Shown here one piece after another: positions 1-10,500 of a stretch of DNA of 64,000 bases; the stretch's first letter is position 1; each line of letters begins with the position of its first letter. This stretch comes from Clytia hemisphaerica. Lineage: Eukaryota; Cnidaria; Hydrozoa; Leptothecata; Clytiidae. The DNA lies in the NCBI GenBank assembly GCA_902728285.1, contig CACVBU010001154.1:2030604-2094603 (forward strand). The letters run 5' to 3'. A program made the translations under genes and the position numbers. The notes under the pieces are model-generated. The model was not told the origin of the DNA and did no database searches. It was given only the letters and a program-made list of their open reading frames with translations.

Positions 1-172
1 CGATATCAATGGCATTTAGAAATGAGGGAAAAGATATAGATATTTTGGCAAATGCGACAGTCTTTTGAATAAAATTACTCCACACACACATTACTTTCCC
101 TCAGCCAATAAAAACATGATAAATTATCTTGTCTCTAGGTAACTGGGCTGTGGCAGTGTGGAGTATAGTAAT

Positions 173-396
173 TACCATGAGATCGGGTAACTTGCATCAG
201 TGGAGGCTAACATGCATAGCCCTCAAATGAACAACCTGGCTGGTCATTTTTAAGATAAATCAAAGCAAAAATGGTAAGATAGAACTGCGAGCAGAGCTGC
301 GTAGTTGTTTTGAAATTTTGCTGCTTTGATTGGTAAGTCATTTGATGGCTATGCAAGTTTCCTTCCACTGATGCAAGTTACCCGACTTCACGGTAG
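173..396. repeat. Palindromic MITE, family C copy 1
   Basis: The two ends are inverted copies of each other (outer tip ACCRTGARRTCGGGTAACTT, then TGCATCAGTGGA), flanked by TA. The inner arms share GCATAGCCCTCAAATGA with one mismatch. There is no coding capacity. A second, left-truncated copy lies at 58225-58417, which shows this is a dispersed family. Confidence 0.75.
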
Positions 397-789
397 TTAT
401 TCAAAAGAATGTTGCGTTCGCCAAAACAAAAAACGTAGGTCGTCATTAAAATGAGGATTCTGACCGGTAGATTTATCAGAATTGGACGATTTTTGTTTGT
501 TTTGAAAGAATGATGGTTATTCTTAAAAACGAGTATGTTCTTGATGGTTTGAGACTGATTCAAAATGACAGATTTGCCAGTCACGGAAATCCTTGCATTT
601 GCACGGGGTGTGCATTTGCAACGGTTTCAACGATTTTTTCCGACCCTGTACAAATGAGCTAGAACGTGTAAGGCAAAATGCGCGAAAATTAACAAATCTC
701 AACTTTAAAATGAAAATGGCATAAAAACGATGACGAATGGCATTTTCATTTTCTCTTTAGAAGATTCTTTAGCCTTTTTAGAAATTTTT

Positions 790-894
790 TGAAAAGTCAA
801 TAACGCTGAATAATATAAAAGCCCCACAGCCACACCAAATGCTAATATTAATATATACTAGCCTATAACGATAAGAAGAATATGAACGTTAACA
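790..894 (-). repeat. Copia 3' LTR
   Basis: 105 bp, TGAAAAGTCA to GTTAACA as read on the plus strand, identical to 5543-5647. It is unusually short for an LTR. AT-rich stretches (TATATTAATATTAGC on the minus strand) could supply a TATA element. Confidence 0.92.
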
Positions 895-1213
895 GATTCC
901 CCTCTGTCTATGAGGTGATCAATAAAATATACTATCAAAACATTTCATCATGCCAGCCAAGCAAAGCACACCAATAAAACAAATATCAAAACCAAAGACC
1001 AATGGTCATTGTATAAAAAGTCCATTTTCAACATAACCAATATCAACTGGAACAAATATATCCATCAATAATCGATCGCGAACCAGAAACTTTCAATAAA
1101 TCAAAATCATCATAACTATTTAAATACCATTCTCATCAATATAAACCAAAACATATCTCACCATGTAATCAACATATCAAATACCAATATCGAATAACAT
1201 TAACAACATCCTC
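895..1213 (-). other. Copia 3' non-coding region with polypurine tract
   Basis: Between the pol stop and the 3' LTR there is no ORF. Directly next to the LTR the minus strand reads ACAGAGGGGAATC (895-907), a suitable polypurine tract for plus-strand priming. The remainder is AT-rich and otherwise featureless. Confidence 0.6.
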
Positions 1214-4200
1214 TCATGGAGGACGTAGCCTTCCAGAAACAAGAACTTGATTTAATTTACTGGAAGACGCTCCCCGTTTCGTAAGGGAGTCAGCTAATTG
1301 CTTCGAAGCTTCGATCCACTTGATGGACATTTTATTATCGTGTATCATTTCATAAATGACACCCATTTCAATGCGTAGCCTTTTCTCCGATACCATAGTT
1401 GTTGAGTGAACATTTTGTACCAGAGATTTGTTGTCGACAAATGACTTTATGGGGATTCGATTCTTCTGTTGATCAGATTTACCGTAAATCAATTCTGTTA
1501 GAAGACATCCGATAACGAAAACACTTTCACAACCATCAGCAAGTGACAATGTTTCTGCAGCAAGGGTGCTTCTCACGACACGTTTAATCTTTGTAGACGA
1601 CCAGGAAATGGGACAGCATTTATCTCCTTCGCCAAAGAGAAAAACAACTCGACCACCAGTACTGGAAGTTCCGTCAGGAAGATTGGCGAACGATGCATCA
1701 TTGAATAACATTAGCTTAAGATTACTCAGTTCTCCAAGACGTGGGAACTTGATTTGTAACGCTTCAGATTTCAACTTTCTGATGACTTTATTCGCTTGAA
1801 GTAAATGATCTACTGTGGCTCGATTGGTTATCATACTCAGTTCAAGAACGTCATATGAAAGATCTGGTCGTGTCTGTGTTGTTGCGACCCAATTCAATTG
1901 ACCGATTGCTGTTCTCAAAAGTTTTTCCTCTTCGGATGTCACTTTATCGTTCTTTCGTAACTTTCTCGATGGCGTGATTGGAATCTCCTTCATTGACTTT
2001 ACGTAGATCGATTGCGATAAAGTTGTTTCATTTTGGTTGGTCGAAACTTCCAATCCGATGTATTTGAAAATATCAGTTCCCTTAGAACCAACTTTGTAAA
2101 TTTCACACACCTTCTTCACAACAGTCTTTAAGAAGGTCTGTGAACCAGCATACAAAAAGTCATCAACATGTAGGATAAACATTCCTGCAAGCTGGTTAGA
2201 TGAATCACGCCACATGAACAGTGCTTTGTCGATGTTTGATTGTACGCATCCAAGTTTTAGTAGTGTTTCTCGAATCGTAAAATACCAATTACGGGATGCA
2301 TCGTTGAGCCCATACACTACTTTTCGTAGCTTCCAAACTAGGTTCTCAGCTACTTTTGCTTCAGTGGGGGGTTTGACATAGATTTCACGATGGATGTCTT
2401 CTCCTTGTAAAAACGCTGACTTAATATCAATCATTTCGATAGGCCATTGCTTTGTAGAGGCAATAGCAAAACATGTGCGAAGAGAGTCCTTGGATATTGT
2501 GGGAGAGTCACTTGGTATATCTGATGTCTCTTCAAATCCTCTCACTACAAGTCGAGCTTTAACTGTAAGGTTAGGTTTGGGTTGTTTCTCAGTCACTACC
2601 CATCTTGTTGAAATCAAGGGTTGGTTTTCGAATTCAACCGGTTCATATACGTCAAATGACTTCCAATTAAGAAGCTCTTTTTCTTTAGCTTCTTTGACAA
2701 GTTCTCTTTCTTGGTCATTTGTGGGATGAAATATAGCATTGAAATTGACACTTTCACTGGTATTTTCCCATTCAATCGCTGAAAAGTCAAGACATGAATG
2801 TTCACCATTTTCTACATTTTCGACATTGAACCACGATGCAAACTTTCCTGTCGCTTTACCTCCTCTGCTGATGATACGGGCAGTTTCCCATTCAGAGTTA
2901 TTTTGTTTAATACGCACAATGTCCTGTAGTCTAGGAAAAAGTTGTCTTTCTGATACAGCTGCAGGCATTGGTGGTGGTACTACATGTGTTTGATCTGAGG
3001 TGGGTGGTATAGTAGCATCATCTTCATACTGAATTGTCACTGGGCTGTCAATCGGTTCTGTAGATCCGGTATCGATGATTTCCGATTTGTCACATGCTGT
3101 TGGGACTGTAACTTTGGAGTTAATACGTTTGGTTGGATTACTGTTTGGATTTGGGTTGAATTCTTCTCCGACTTTGAGGATTCGACAACTGGGAACTCTT
3201 ACATAAACACTTCCATGGCGGACAAAGATAGTTTTTCCGTCCTGACCAATAACTTTTCCAGGACCTTTCCATTTGTTGCTAGACTCTCGTTTGTAGTATA
3301 CAGCATCACCGACTTCGAAAATTTCGCTATGGCTTCGTAACTGATGTCGCAATGCACGCCTGATTCGCTCTGATGATTCAGCTTGTATAAATGCACGTCT
3401 CCCTGAGTGTAGACTGTTTAGATGTTGATAGAAACGTTCAGATGTTGTTGTACCCTCTAAAGCTGGTGGCTTATCGACGATCACGGATGGAAGATTAGGA
3501 TTTTGTCCAAACAAAAGCTGATAGGAACTGTAGCCAGAGTTCATTTGTAAACAGTTTTTTGCATGAATTGCCCATACTAGGGCAACATCGGGTTTCATTT
3601 TTGGGTTTTCTTCCAGGACCTTTTGCAAACATTCATCAACAACGGCATGGTTACGTTCACATAATCCATTTTGCCATGGACTTTCTGCTGCAGTGTTTCT
3701 GACTTCGATATTAAGGTTAGCACACATATCCTTATACTCTTCATTTGCAAATTCACCACCGTTATCTGCTAGAAATTTCACTGGACAACCGAATCCTGAT
3801 CCGATCCACATAAGCATGACTTTATCTACAATGGTCGACGGCTTTTTATCGTTTATAAATCTGGACATGGTGAATCTTGTAGCTGCATCGATTAAATGAA
3901 GAATGTATTTACCGTCTTCCCACTTCTTGAGATCCATCACTACGACTTCATTGAAGGTGGTGGCTAATGGTAAACTGACAACTGGCCTTGCAGGAGTTTT
4001 CTTAAATTTACGACAAATTTGACAATCAGCTGAAATAGCATCAATCACTTTGGAGCAAACTGGCGACAGAACTCCTGCATCTCGTAATAAACCTTTTAAG
4101 CGTTTCGGGGACGGATGAGCAAACTGCTTATGAAGTTTTGTGACAACTGCGGAAATTTCCTTATCGCTTTCGACACCGGTAAAGCAACATTCTATGTCAA

Positions 4201-4978
4201 TAGATGTGTCTCTCAAAGGGATGCAATAATGGCCTGCTGATGTACTTTGTAGGTTAACAACATTTCCGTAAATTTCAGCTTTATCGTTCACCAAATCAAG
4301 TTTCATTCCTGCTTTTTTCATTGCATTTTTACTTAAAAGCATCGGAATATCACTATCAATAATATCTGTTTCAATGGTGCATCTTTGTCCGGCAAGGTAG
4401 CAGGGCAACAATGCTTTACCTTTTGATTTGAGTCGTTCACCACCTCCAAACTTGTAAATAGTTTCACTATCTTTGTAAATAATCTCACTTTTTTCACTGT
4501 CACTTAGTGAGTCGATAAAACACTCTATCCAATCTTGTCCAGAAACTGTCGACGAGCATCCACTGTCGAGAACGGCAGCATTGGTAGATTCTGTTAACAA
4601 CACTGTCATTTCATCATTATTTTGGCCCGTAAACAGAGCAAATTGTTCAGTCTCTATGTAGAATGAATGTTCAAGATTTTCATAAGCATGAGGGCAATCT
4701 TTCACGAAATGTAATGTTGAATCGCATGCCATACAGCGGAGTATGTTTCCATCACCATCCAATGGGTTCGTTTTGCGACTGGTGGATTGACCTCTTCCTC
4801 TGTTGAACGGTCTGTTTTGGTAGTTGGTGAAACGTCCTCTGCCTCGTCCTCTGCCACGACCCGCGATTTGGAAATTTCTGTTTGAAAGTGATGTTAGCTT
4901 CCTCCTGGTTCGATTCATGGATATCCAATTTGATGCTTTTAGATGGTTCGGTTGCGATGGGTTTTGCTTGTTGTCCAA
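1214..4978 (-). CDS. Copia Pol polyprotein (zinc knuckle, PR, IN, RT, RNase H)
   Basis: A 1,254-aa uninterrupted frame with domains in Ty1/copia order. It begins with an RG-rich stretch (about 40-63) and a CCHC knuckle (C82, C85, H90, C95). The aspartic protease has its active site LDSG at 137-140. The integrase has an HHCC finger (C319-x2-C322) and D349, D405, E441. RT has D851 in IDIKSAF and HVDD at 937-940 in place of the usual YVDD. The C-terminal RNase H has FNDAS, AAETLS and FVDNKS, and the frame ends in the typical LADSLTK region. All catalytic residues are present. The N-terminal part really belongs to Gag and overlaps another gag frame at 4752-4978, so the first methionine is probably not the natural start. 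The product would be cleaved by its own protease inside virus-like particles. Confidence 0.93.
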   Translation of the reverse strand: MDNKQNPSQPNHLKASNWISMNRTRRKLTSLSNRNFQIAGRGRGRGRGRFTNYQNRPFNRGRGQSTSRKTNPLDGDGNILRCMACDSTLHFVKDCPHAYENLEHSFYIETEQFALFTGQNNDEMTVLLTESTNAAVLDSGCSSTVSGQDWIECFIDSLSDSEKSEIIYKDSETIYKFGGGERLKSKGKALLPCYLAGQRCTIETDIIDSDIPMLLSKNAMKKAGMKLDLVNDKAEIYGNVVNLQSTSAGHYCIPLRDTSIDIECCFTGVESDKEISAVVTKLHKQFAHPSPKRLKGLLRDAGVLSPVCSKVIDAISADCQICRKFKKTPARPVVSLPLATTFNEVVVMDLKKWEDGKYILHLIDAATRFTMSRFINDKKPSTIVDKVMLMWIGSGFGCPVKFLADNGGEFANEEYKDMCANLNIEVRNTAAESPWQNGLCERNHAVVDECLQKVLEENPKMKPDVALVWAIHAKNCLQMNSGYSSYQLLFGQNPNLPSVIVDKPPALEGTTTSERFYQHLNSLHSGRRAFIQAESSERIRRALRHQLRSHSEIFEVGDAVYYKRESSNKWKGPGKVIGQDGKTIFVRHGSVYVRVPSCRILKVGEEFNPNPNSNPTKRINSKVTVPTACDKSEIIDTGSTEPIDSPVTIQYEDDATIPPTSDQTHVVPPPMPAAVSERQLFPRLQDIVRIKQNNSEWETARIISRGGKATGKFASWFNVENVENGEHSCLDFSAIEWENTSESVNFNAIFHPTNDQERELVKEAKEKELLNWKSFDVYEPVEFENQPLISTRWVVTEKQPKPNLTVKARLVVRGFEETSDIPSDSPTISKDSLRTCFAIASTKQWPIEMIDIKSAFLQGEDIHREIYVKPPTEAKVAENLVWKLRKVVYGLNDASRNWYFTIRETLLKLGCVQSNIDKALFMWRDSSNQLAGMFILHVDDFLYAGSQTFLKTVVKKVCEIYKVGSKGTDIFKYIGLEVSTNQNETTLSQSIYVKSMKEIPITPSRKLRKNDKVTSEEEKLLRTAIGQLNWVATTQTRPDLSYDVLELSMITNRATVDHLLQANKVIRKLKSEALQIKFPRLGELSNLKLMLFNDASFANLPDGTSSTGGRVVFLFGEGDKCCPISWSSTKIKRVVRSTLAAETLSLADGCESVFVIGCLLTELIYGKSDQQKNRIPIKSFVDNKSLVQNVHSTTMVSEKRLRIEMGVIYEMIHDNKMSIKWIEASKQLADSLTKRGASSSKLNQVLVSGRLRPP

Positions 4979-5520
4979 AGAACTTTTTCAATGAGTTTTT
5001 CATTTGTTTATATAACGTGGTGTGTTCATTATAATTAACTCCTGTCAGAACCATAAGACGATCATTATTTAGCAACCCTGAGTTCTCAAGTAGTTTAAAT
5101 GCCAGGACACTTTCTGGCAACTCCATTTTGAATTTTTTTGTTTTATTGTAACGCTTCTCGAATTCAAGTATGTACGTACGTATCCATTGTTTCGCCTTCA
5201 ACTTTCTTATATCGATCGAAATTGACGTAATATTCGTACACTTCCGCCAACTCATCTTTTTTAAACACTGTATCAAAGAACGCTATCAAAGTTTCTACGC
5301 CATCGTCTTTTTTTAGATCATCAAGATCAACTTCATTGAATACTTTGTCTCTTATTTGGGATTTGTCATCCTCTGGTAGAGACAACGCTACCGCTAATCC
5401 TTGCTTCTTCTTGGCAAGGTTTGTGACATAAGTCCAAGCACGCAATTCTTCCACATATCTCGTATAAGGTTTGTCATCTCCAAAGGCTGGGGGCTTTTGA
5501 AAACTTTCTGATGATGCCAT
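4752..5520 (-). pseudogene. Copia gag, broken into frames
   Basis: Gag starts at the ATG at 5520, just after the primer site (MASSESFQKPPAF...). It runs about 119 codons in one frame, to a stop at 5164. The rest of Gag (..LEFEKRYNK..., to the NRGSWQR region) continues in a second frame up to 4752. The zinc knuckle is in the third frame, shared with pol. The first break lies at a tandem GTAC duplication around 5169-5180. The second falls in the overlap with pol near 4850-4900. Each frame alone reads like a copia Gag segment, so these look like two indels and not programmed shifts. Confidence 0.75.
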
Positions 5521-5522
5521 TT

Positions 5523-5542
5523 TGAACCACTTTCTGCTACCA
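5523..5542 (-). promoter_or_regulatory. Copia primer-binding site (initiator tRNA-Met type)
   Basis: Immediately inside the 5' LTR the minus strand reads TGGTAGCAGA followed by AAGTGG. The first ten bases are complementary to the conserved metazoan initiator tRNA-Met 3' end including CCA (TCTGCTACCA). Many copia elements prime from an internal tRNA-Met half; here the pairing is to the mature 3' end. Confidence 0.7.
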
Positions 5543-5647
5543 TGAAAAGTCAATAACGCTGAATAATATAAAAGCCCCACAGCCACACCAAATGCTAATA
5601 TTAATATATACTAGCCTATAACGATAAGAAGAATATGAACGTTAACA
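5543..5647 (-). repeat. Copia 5' LTR
   Basis: 105 bp, base-for-base identical to the copy at 790-894. It lies upstream of gag in the element's orientation and is followed by the TTTTT target duplication. Confidence 0.92.
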
Positions 5648-6678
5648 TTTTTTGTCCAAGGGTTTAAATTTTGATCTGTGCATTTTTTTATAATCAAGTG
5701 TAACATTTTTCCACTCTGTGTAAGCAACGAGTCGCAGTGATTGAGTGTATTTGCACGGGGTTTTTTCGTCACTTTCGTTTTCGACCCGTTGCATTTGCCG
5801 CATGTCGAACCCTGTGCAAATGCAAGGATTTCCGTGACTGTTTGCGTCTGAAGGAAATATTATAACACCAAAATTAGATAAAAATTGCATATAACTCACT
5901 CTAGCTCTTTGGATATTGAAAATAAGGTATGAAAATGGGATATAGAAAACTTTCTATAGAATTTTCCCAGCATAATCCATACATGAATAGAACTATTTTC
6001 AAAAGAAATTGGTTTTCAGAAATTTGATTAAGACAACGTCTAAATCAAAATTGTCAATTTGAAAATTTCTAAATTTTCAGTTTGGACTTTGCATCATCGA
6101 AAATCTTGAAATATTTTATAAAAATCATAAATTTTACATGCATCGGGTCGTAAATTTAAGGGAAAACACAAATATGTTCATAGTTTCTCCTTCTATTACC
6201 ACTGGGCTTAATAATTTGATTTTAACTACACCTACGTTTTGGGGGCCACAAACCTGCGTTTTGACAACCAGGGGTATATTGTAAAATCTTATCAAATAAA
6301 TCTATGCCAAAAACCCTCTAAATCACATTTCCAAAATATGGTCAATATTTTGTAAATATTCATATCTTAAAGATATCTTGAAAAATCGCTAAAATTGCAA
6401 ACCTCTGTTTTGGTGGCCATTAAAAAAAAGCTACCTATCTTTAAGCGATTGAAAAATATTGTTGAAATTGAAAATTTAAAAAAAGAACTTCCGGGAAATA
6501 AAGTAGAGATGTTAAAGTTTTTCATGCAGCAAAAATTTTTGTAAAACCTCTTTTCCTCTAGATTTTAGAGAAATTTTAAATTTGATAGACGTTTTGGGGG
6601 CCACATACTGTATTATGAGAACAGTGATATTTTGTTTTCTGTTGTTGCATTTTGCAACCGTGCACCCTTTGATGCAAT

Positions 6679-7142
6679 ACCGTGAACTGCTCTAACTTGG
6701 GACCATTGGTCGAAACATGGGACTGTTGATATTCTGGCCTGTATTTTCACTTACTGTTAAATCTCTTTGACAACCAAGTTTATCAATCATACTTTCTGTC
6801 ATAAGATGTCACGATAACTTTCACTGATAAGTGCTCCCTTTTTAACTTTTTTGTTTTCATTCAAAATGACCGGACGCCGATTGGAGAATAAGAGAACGCC
6901 CGCCACCTAACTGCCTATCGCCCGAAACGCTCCTTCGTTTTGCTACTAATTTGTTCTTCTTCATTTCAGACACTACAGATTTTTTTCATATTTCGATTTA
7001 AAAGCCTACTCGGTGCGAAAGAGAAATCGTGTATTTTTTAATACGCTGTTCATTAACTCAAATCAAATGACTTTGGAGGTTTGGTGAAATGGTGGCCAAA
7101 TTACCATCCCATGTTTTGTCAGATATTCCCAAGTTAGATCAG
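6679..7142. repeat. MITE family H, copy 1 (uninterrupted)
   Basis: TACCGTGAACTGCTCTAACT at the left and CCCAAGTTAGATCAG at the right are imperfect inverted ends. The interior matches, in inverse orientation, the element at 29709-30604 (shared CCTACTCGGTG and ATGACCGGACGCCGA segments). It lacks the two insertions found in that copy, so it preserves the empty sites. Confidence 0.65.
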
Positions 7143-7340
7143 TCTTGGGCATTAAATTGGCAAAAAGGAATACTCCTTTTTGGGAGAACGCAACAGTCTT
7201 TTGCATAACTAATTACTCCATACATCAGTGGATGCAAGTAAAACCAGCAGGAAATTACATATTACTGGCTTAATAATTTTTGTTCAAATCAATCTATTGA
7301 ATAACAAATTACTCCAGTATTCATGACTTTCCCTCGGCCA

Positions 7341-7535
7341 GTATCGTAAGTTGGTCTAATGTTGACATCCTTCTTCCAATTTCGACACCTGTCTTTAGAG
7401 ATTGAGGAATAATGAGAAGGTCGGAATCACTGATTGGAACTATTTGCTTAGCGATCAGAGAGAAATAAATCTTTTTTCATTGGATTCCAACCTTCCTAAT
7501 TCTGCCTAATTCCTATCTCTAAAGAAGGATGTCTA
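7341..7535. repeat. MITE family B, copy 1 (3' end lost)
   Basis: Begins TATCGTAAGTTGGTCTAATG and contains TTCGACACC and the inner palindrome of the family. The right end stops at GAAGGATGTCT, just before the splice acceptor at 7552-7553. Other copies: 18153-18316, 31906-32116, 35737-35968. Confidence 0.65.
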
Positions 7536-7577
7536 AAAAAATTTTATTTTCAGAGTATTATACAAAATAAAATTAAA

Positions 7578-10500
7578 ATGGATCAGCCACAAGTGACTTA
7601 CCGCTATCCATTGATCAGATACTTCTCCTTATTTGCCATTGCTTTGGTTATTGATATGTTACTATCAATATTCTTATGGATTGGAAAACCTGACAAAACA
7701 GAAATCATGCATACCATTAAACATTATTCTATTGATAAATCAGTCTTTGATCTGGCTTGTATATCTGTAGGACGTTGTATTCTTCTGATTCCAATTCTGG
7801 CAAGATTGGAAACAAAAACTATCCAGAATACACAACAAGGTGGTGGATCAAGATCTGGCTCACAAAAAATACTAAAATTTCTATCATTTATTTTGATTTT
7901 GGGAAGCATCGTTTTTGCAATTTACAAAGGTGTTAAAGTCATTCTCAGTTTTGAGGATGGTAAAGAGAAGGATTTTAAAACCACTGATTATGCATTGTGT
8001 ATATCATTTGCTATCTTTTCGTTACTGTTCTCGGTTACCTTACTTGGATATTTTCAACATTTGAAACGTCTGGCATGTCATTATGCACAGTTTGGAGATG
8101 ATGCTGAAATGGGTAGTGATGAATGTGCAGACAAAAACGAGCCAAAGAAAAAAGTCGACGTTGCAAGATTGATGAGCTTATTGAAACCTGTGAGTATGAC
8201 TGTGAATTCTTTTTTGCCAACTTTTAATATGTTAATAATTGCATAACTCGTGTAACTTATGGTAAGTTAAAAAAGACATAAGTTTGGCGCAGAAAATTGG
8301 GGGCCTTAGGCATGGTCATTTATACGTTAAAAGAATCCTATTAGGATGTAGATTTCAGAACTATATGGTAATAGAATTAATTTTTTGGCTTTTTTAAGAA
8401 ATTAGGGAAAAAAGTACTTTATTGAGGTCATTGATGATGTCATAAAACTCAAAATTTGAATATCTCAAAAACAAATGATCAAAATAGGACAAAATTTTCA
8501 CCTTAGATGCATATTATCAAGAGGGAGCAATTCACAAAAATTTTTTTTGAGAAATGATGACGTCATCAATTTTTTAGCCAAAATAGATTTTTGGTAATTT
8601 CTGCTGACATCATCAACTATTTTTTTTTCAAAAGTTAGAGATTGATTTGAGACAAAATTTAATAATCCCTTGATAAGTACTTTTTGAGATATTCAATTTT
8701 TAAATTTTATGAAGTCATCAATTATGACGTTTTTTCAATTTTTCAAAGTTATTTTTTTTAATGCATTTTCGATAAACCTCTTTTTCACAGGAATCTCTGA
8801 AAATATTTGTGGGAACACTTGGACTGATTGGATCAACAGTATCAAATATGTTAGCCCCACTGTGGTTTGGTAAAGTCATTCAAGCAGCAGCTACTGGCAC
8901 TATGCGTAAGACTTCAACTTTCTTGATTTTTATGTAATCAACACAGTTTATCTAGATCCAAAGAGGCTACATTAACCTGGAAGGCAGAGTTTAAAAGTAT
9001 CTTTAATCATAATTCATGTATTTACTGCTACATCACTTTTAACAAGGGGTGATGCAGGGTGATGATCAATCAACAATCTAGTTGTAAAGAATTCAAAGAA
9101 TTACTTTAGGTGTACAAACTTTCGCGAGCAGAAACTTTCACGATTTTCGCGAATTTTGGCCCTTTTCGTGAAATTAGTTGTATTTAAAAATTCTAGGAAG
9201 GGCCATTCGCAAAAGTTTATGCTAAAGAAAAATCCTTGACAAAATAGAAAATCTGTAAAACTTCAAACTTTGAATAGAATGTAACATTTATGGCACTTTT
9301 TAGCCTGCTAAAAGACTAATAAGTCAAAGGACAAAAGTTTCAAGCCATTCCAAGAAATATTTGTCCCTCTTTCTCATTTTTACGTCTGTAATCGCAAAAG
9401 TTTATGCTCGCGAAAGTTTGTCCGCCTAAAGTAATCTGAATTTAAAATTGAGCTTTAATGGTGTTAAGTGTTCCCATTTCATACCAGACACATGCCTTAT
9501 ATCAGGCTGGTCTCTCCTATTGTTTTATTGTGATCAATTTTATGCTGGATGAAAAAAAAGTTGTGTTTCTTTCACTCTTTCTGACCAATCTTGGTCATCC
9601 ATTTCAATTCAATGTGAAAAAGCTTGTAAATTAAAATTGATGAGTAAGCAACGGTGTCAACTTATTCAAAAACAAAAACTTTTTATGCTGTATATTTATT
9701 ATATTATTTTATCTATTTTTAGATGATTTGAATAAACAAACACTCGTTTTATTCTTGATCTATGCGGTTGGTGGTTTTGCTGCATTCTTCAGAGCTTGGC
9801 TTTACACTTTAACTGGACAAAGTTTAGTTGCTCGTATCAGAAAACTGGTCAGTATTTATATTAGGGTCTTTTAAAATGTGATTTTTATGAATTTATAGAA
9901 TCCAGTTGAATTCATCCATGTAAATTTGGATAAACTTTTCATGTTTTTCTTAAAAACCCAAATAACTTTCTTTATTCATTCATTGCTCAGAGAGAATGTA
10001 TACTTTGCAATATGCATAATATGGACAATTCAATTATGAACTTTCTAGACTTTCTATATGATGATTTCTTTGACTTTTGTTAACTTTATTATTTGTGTGG
10101 AATCTATGAACATCATCAGGGCAATCATTATTAACATTTCATCATTTCTAAATAATTTTTCATTTCTTTTATTGTCAGTTGTTTGCCCAAATTATTGCTC
10201 AAGAAGTTGCATTCTTCGATACTAGCAGGTATTATAATTTCGATCTTTTCTATGGGTAAATATCTTGGGAAAACTCTAAAAAGAAAGTAACTGTAGCTCT
10301 CGTCTGATTCTATATGAATAATACCCAATTTTTTTTAGTTCTATGGAGTAGAAAGGCTTTTTGTTTCCCTGATTCTATCACAACTTGCATTCCAGAAAAA
10401 TGGTATTTTCTCAACTAAGGGTTATGAACACAAATTTTATGAATATGGTACAATATGAATTTGATGCAAATATTATTCGGTGGTATTATCTTTTAGTGTA

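Larger units (their letters stand above)
790..5647 (-). mobile_element. Ty1/copia LTR retrotransposon
   Basis: A 4.86-kb element is bounded by two identical 105-bp direct repeats that begin TG and end CA. It is flanked by a 5-bp duplication (TTTTT at 785-789 and 5648-5652). The minus strand encodes gag, then PR-IN-RT-RNase H in copia order (integrase before RT). The identical LTRs argue for a very recent insertion, but gag is broken in two places, so this copy would need another source of Gag. It landed inside an older palindromic MITE. Confidence 0.93.
578..5840. repeat. Foldback MITE split by the copia insertion
   Basis: CAGTCACGGAAATCCTTGCA at 578 recurs inverted ending at 5840, and the inner arms (GCATTTGCACGGGG / CCCTGTGCAAATGC) also pair. 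The copia element at 790-5647 sits between them, so this was one short palindromic element that was later interrupted. Confidence 0.6.
5848..7553. other. Intergenic region upstream of the ABC transporter
   Basis: No convincing gene. It holds AT-rich DNA, two loosely repeated segments around GTTTTGGGGGCCACA (near 6235 and 6590), and two MITE copies listed separately. The ABC-transporter promoter should lie here, but I see no clear core-promoter motif. Confidence 0.4.

Noticed and set aside
2394-3899. Several plus-strand ORFs of 68-111 aa over copia pol
   Set aside because: They are antisense shadows of a long conserved pol frame with no domain content.
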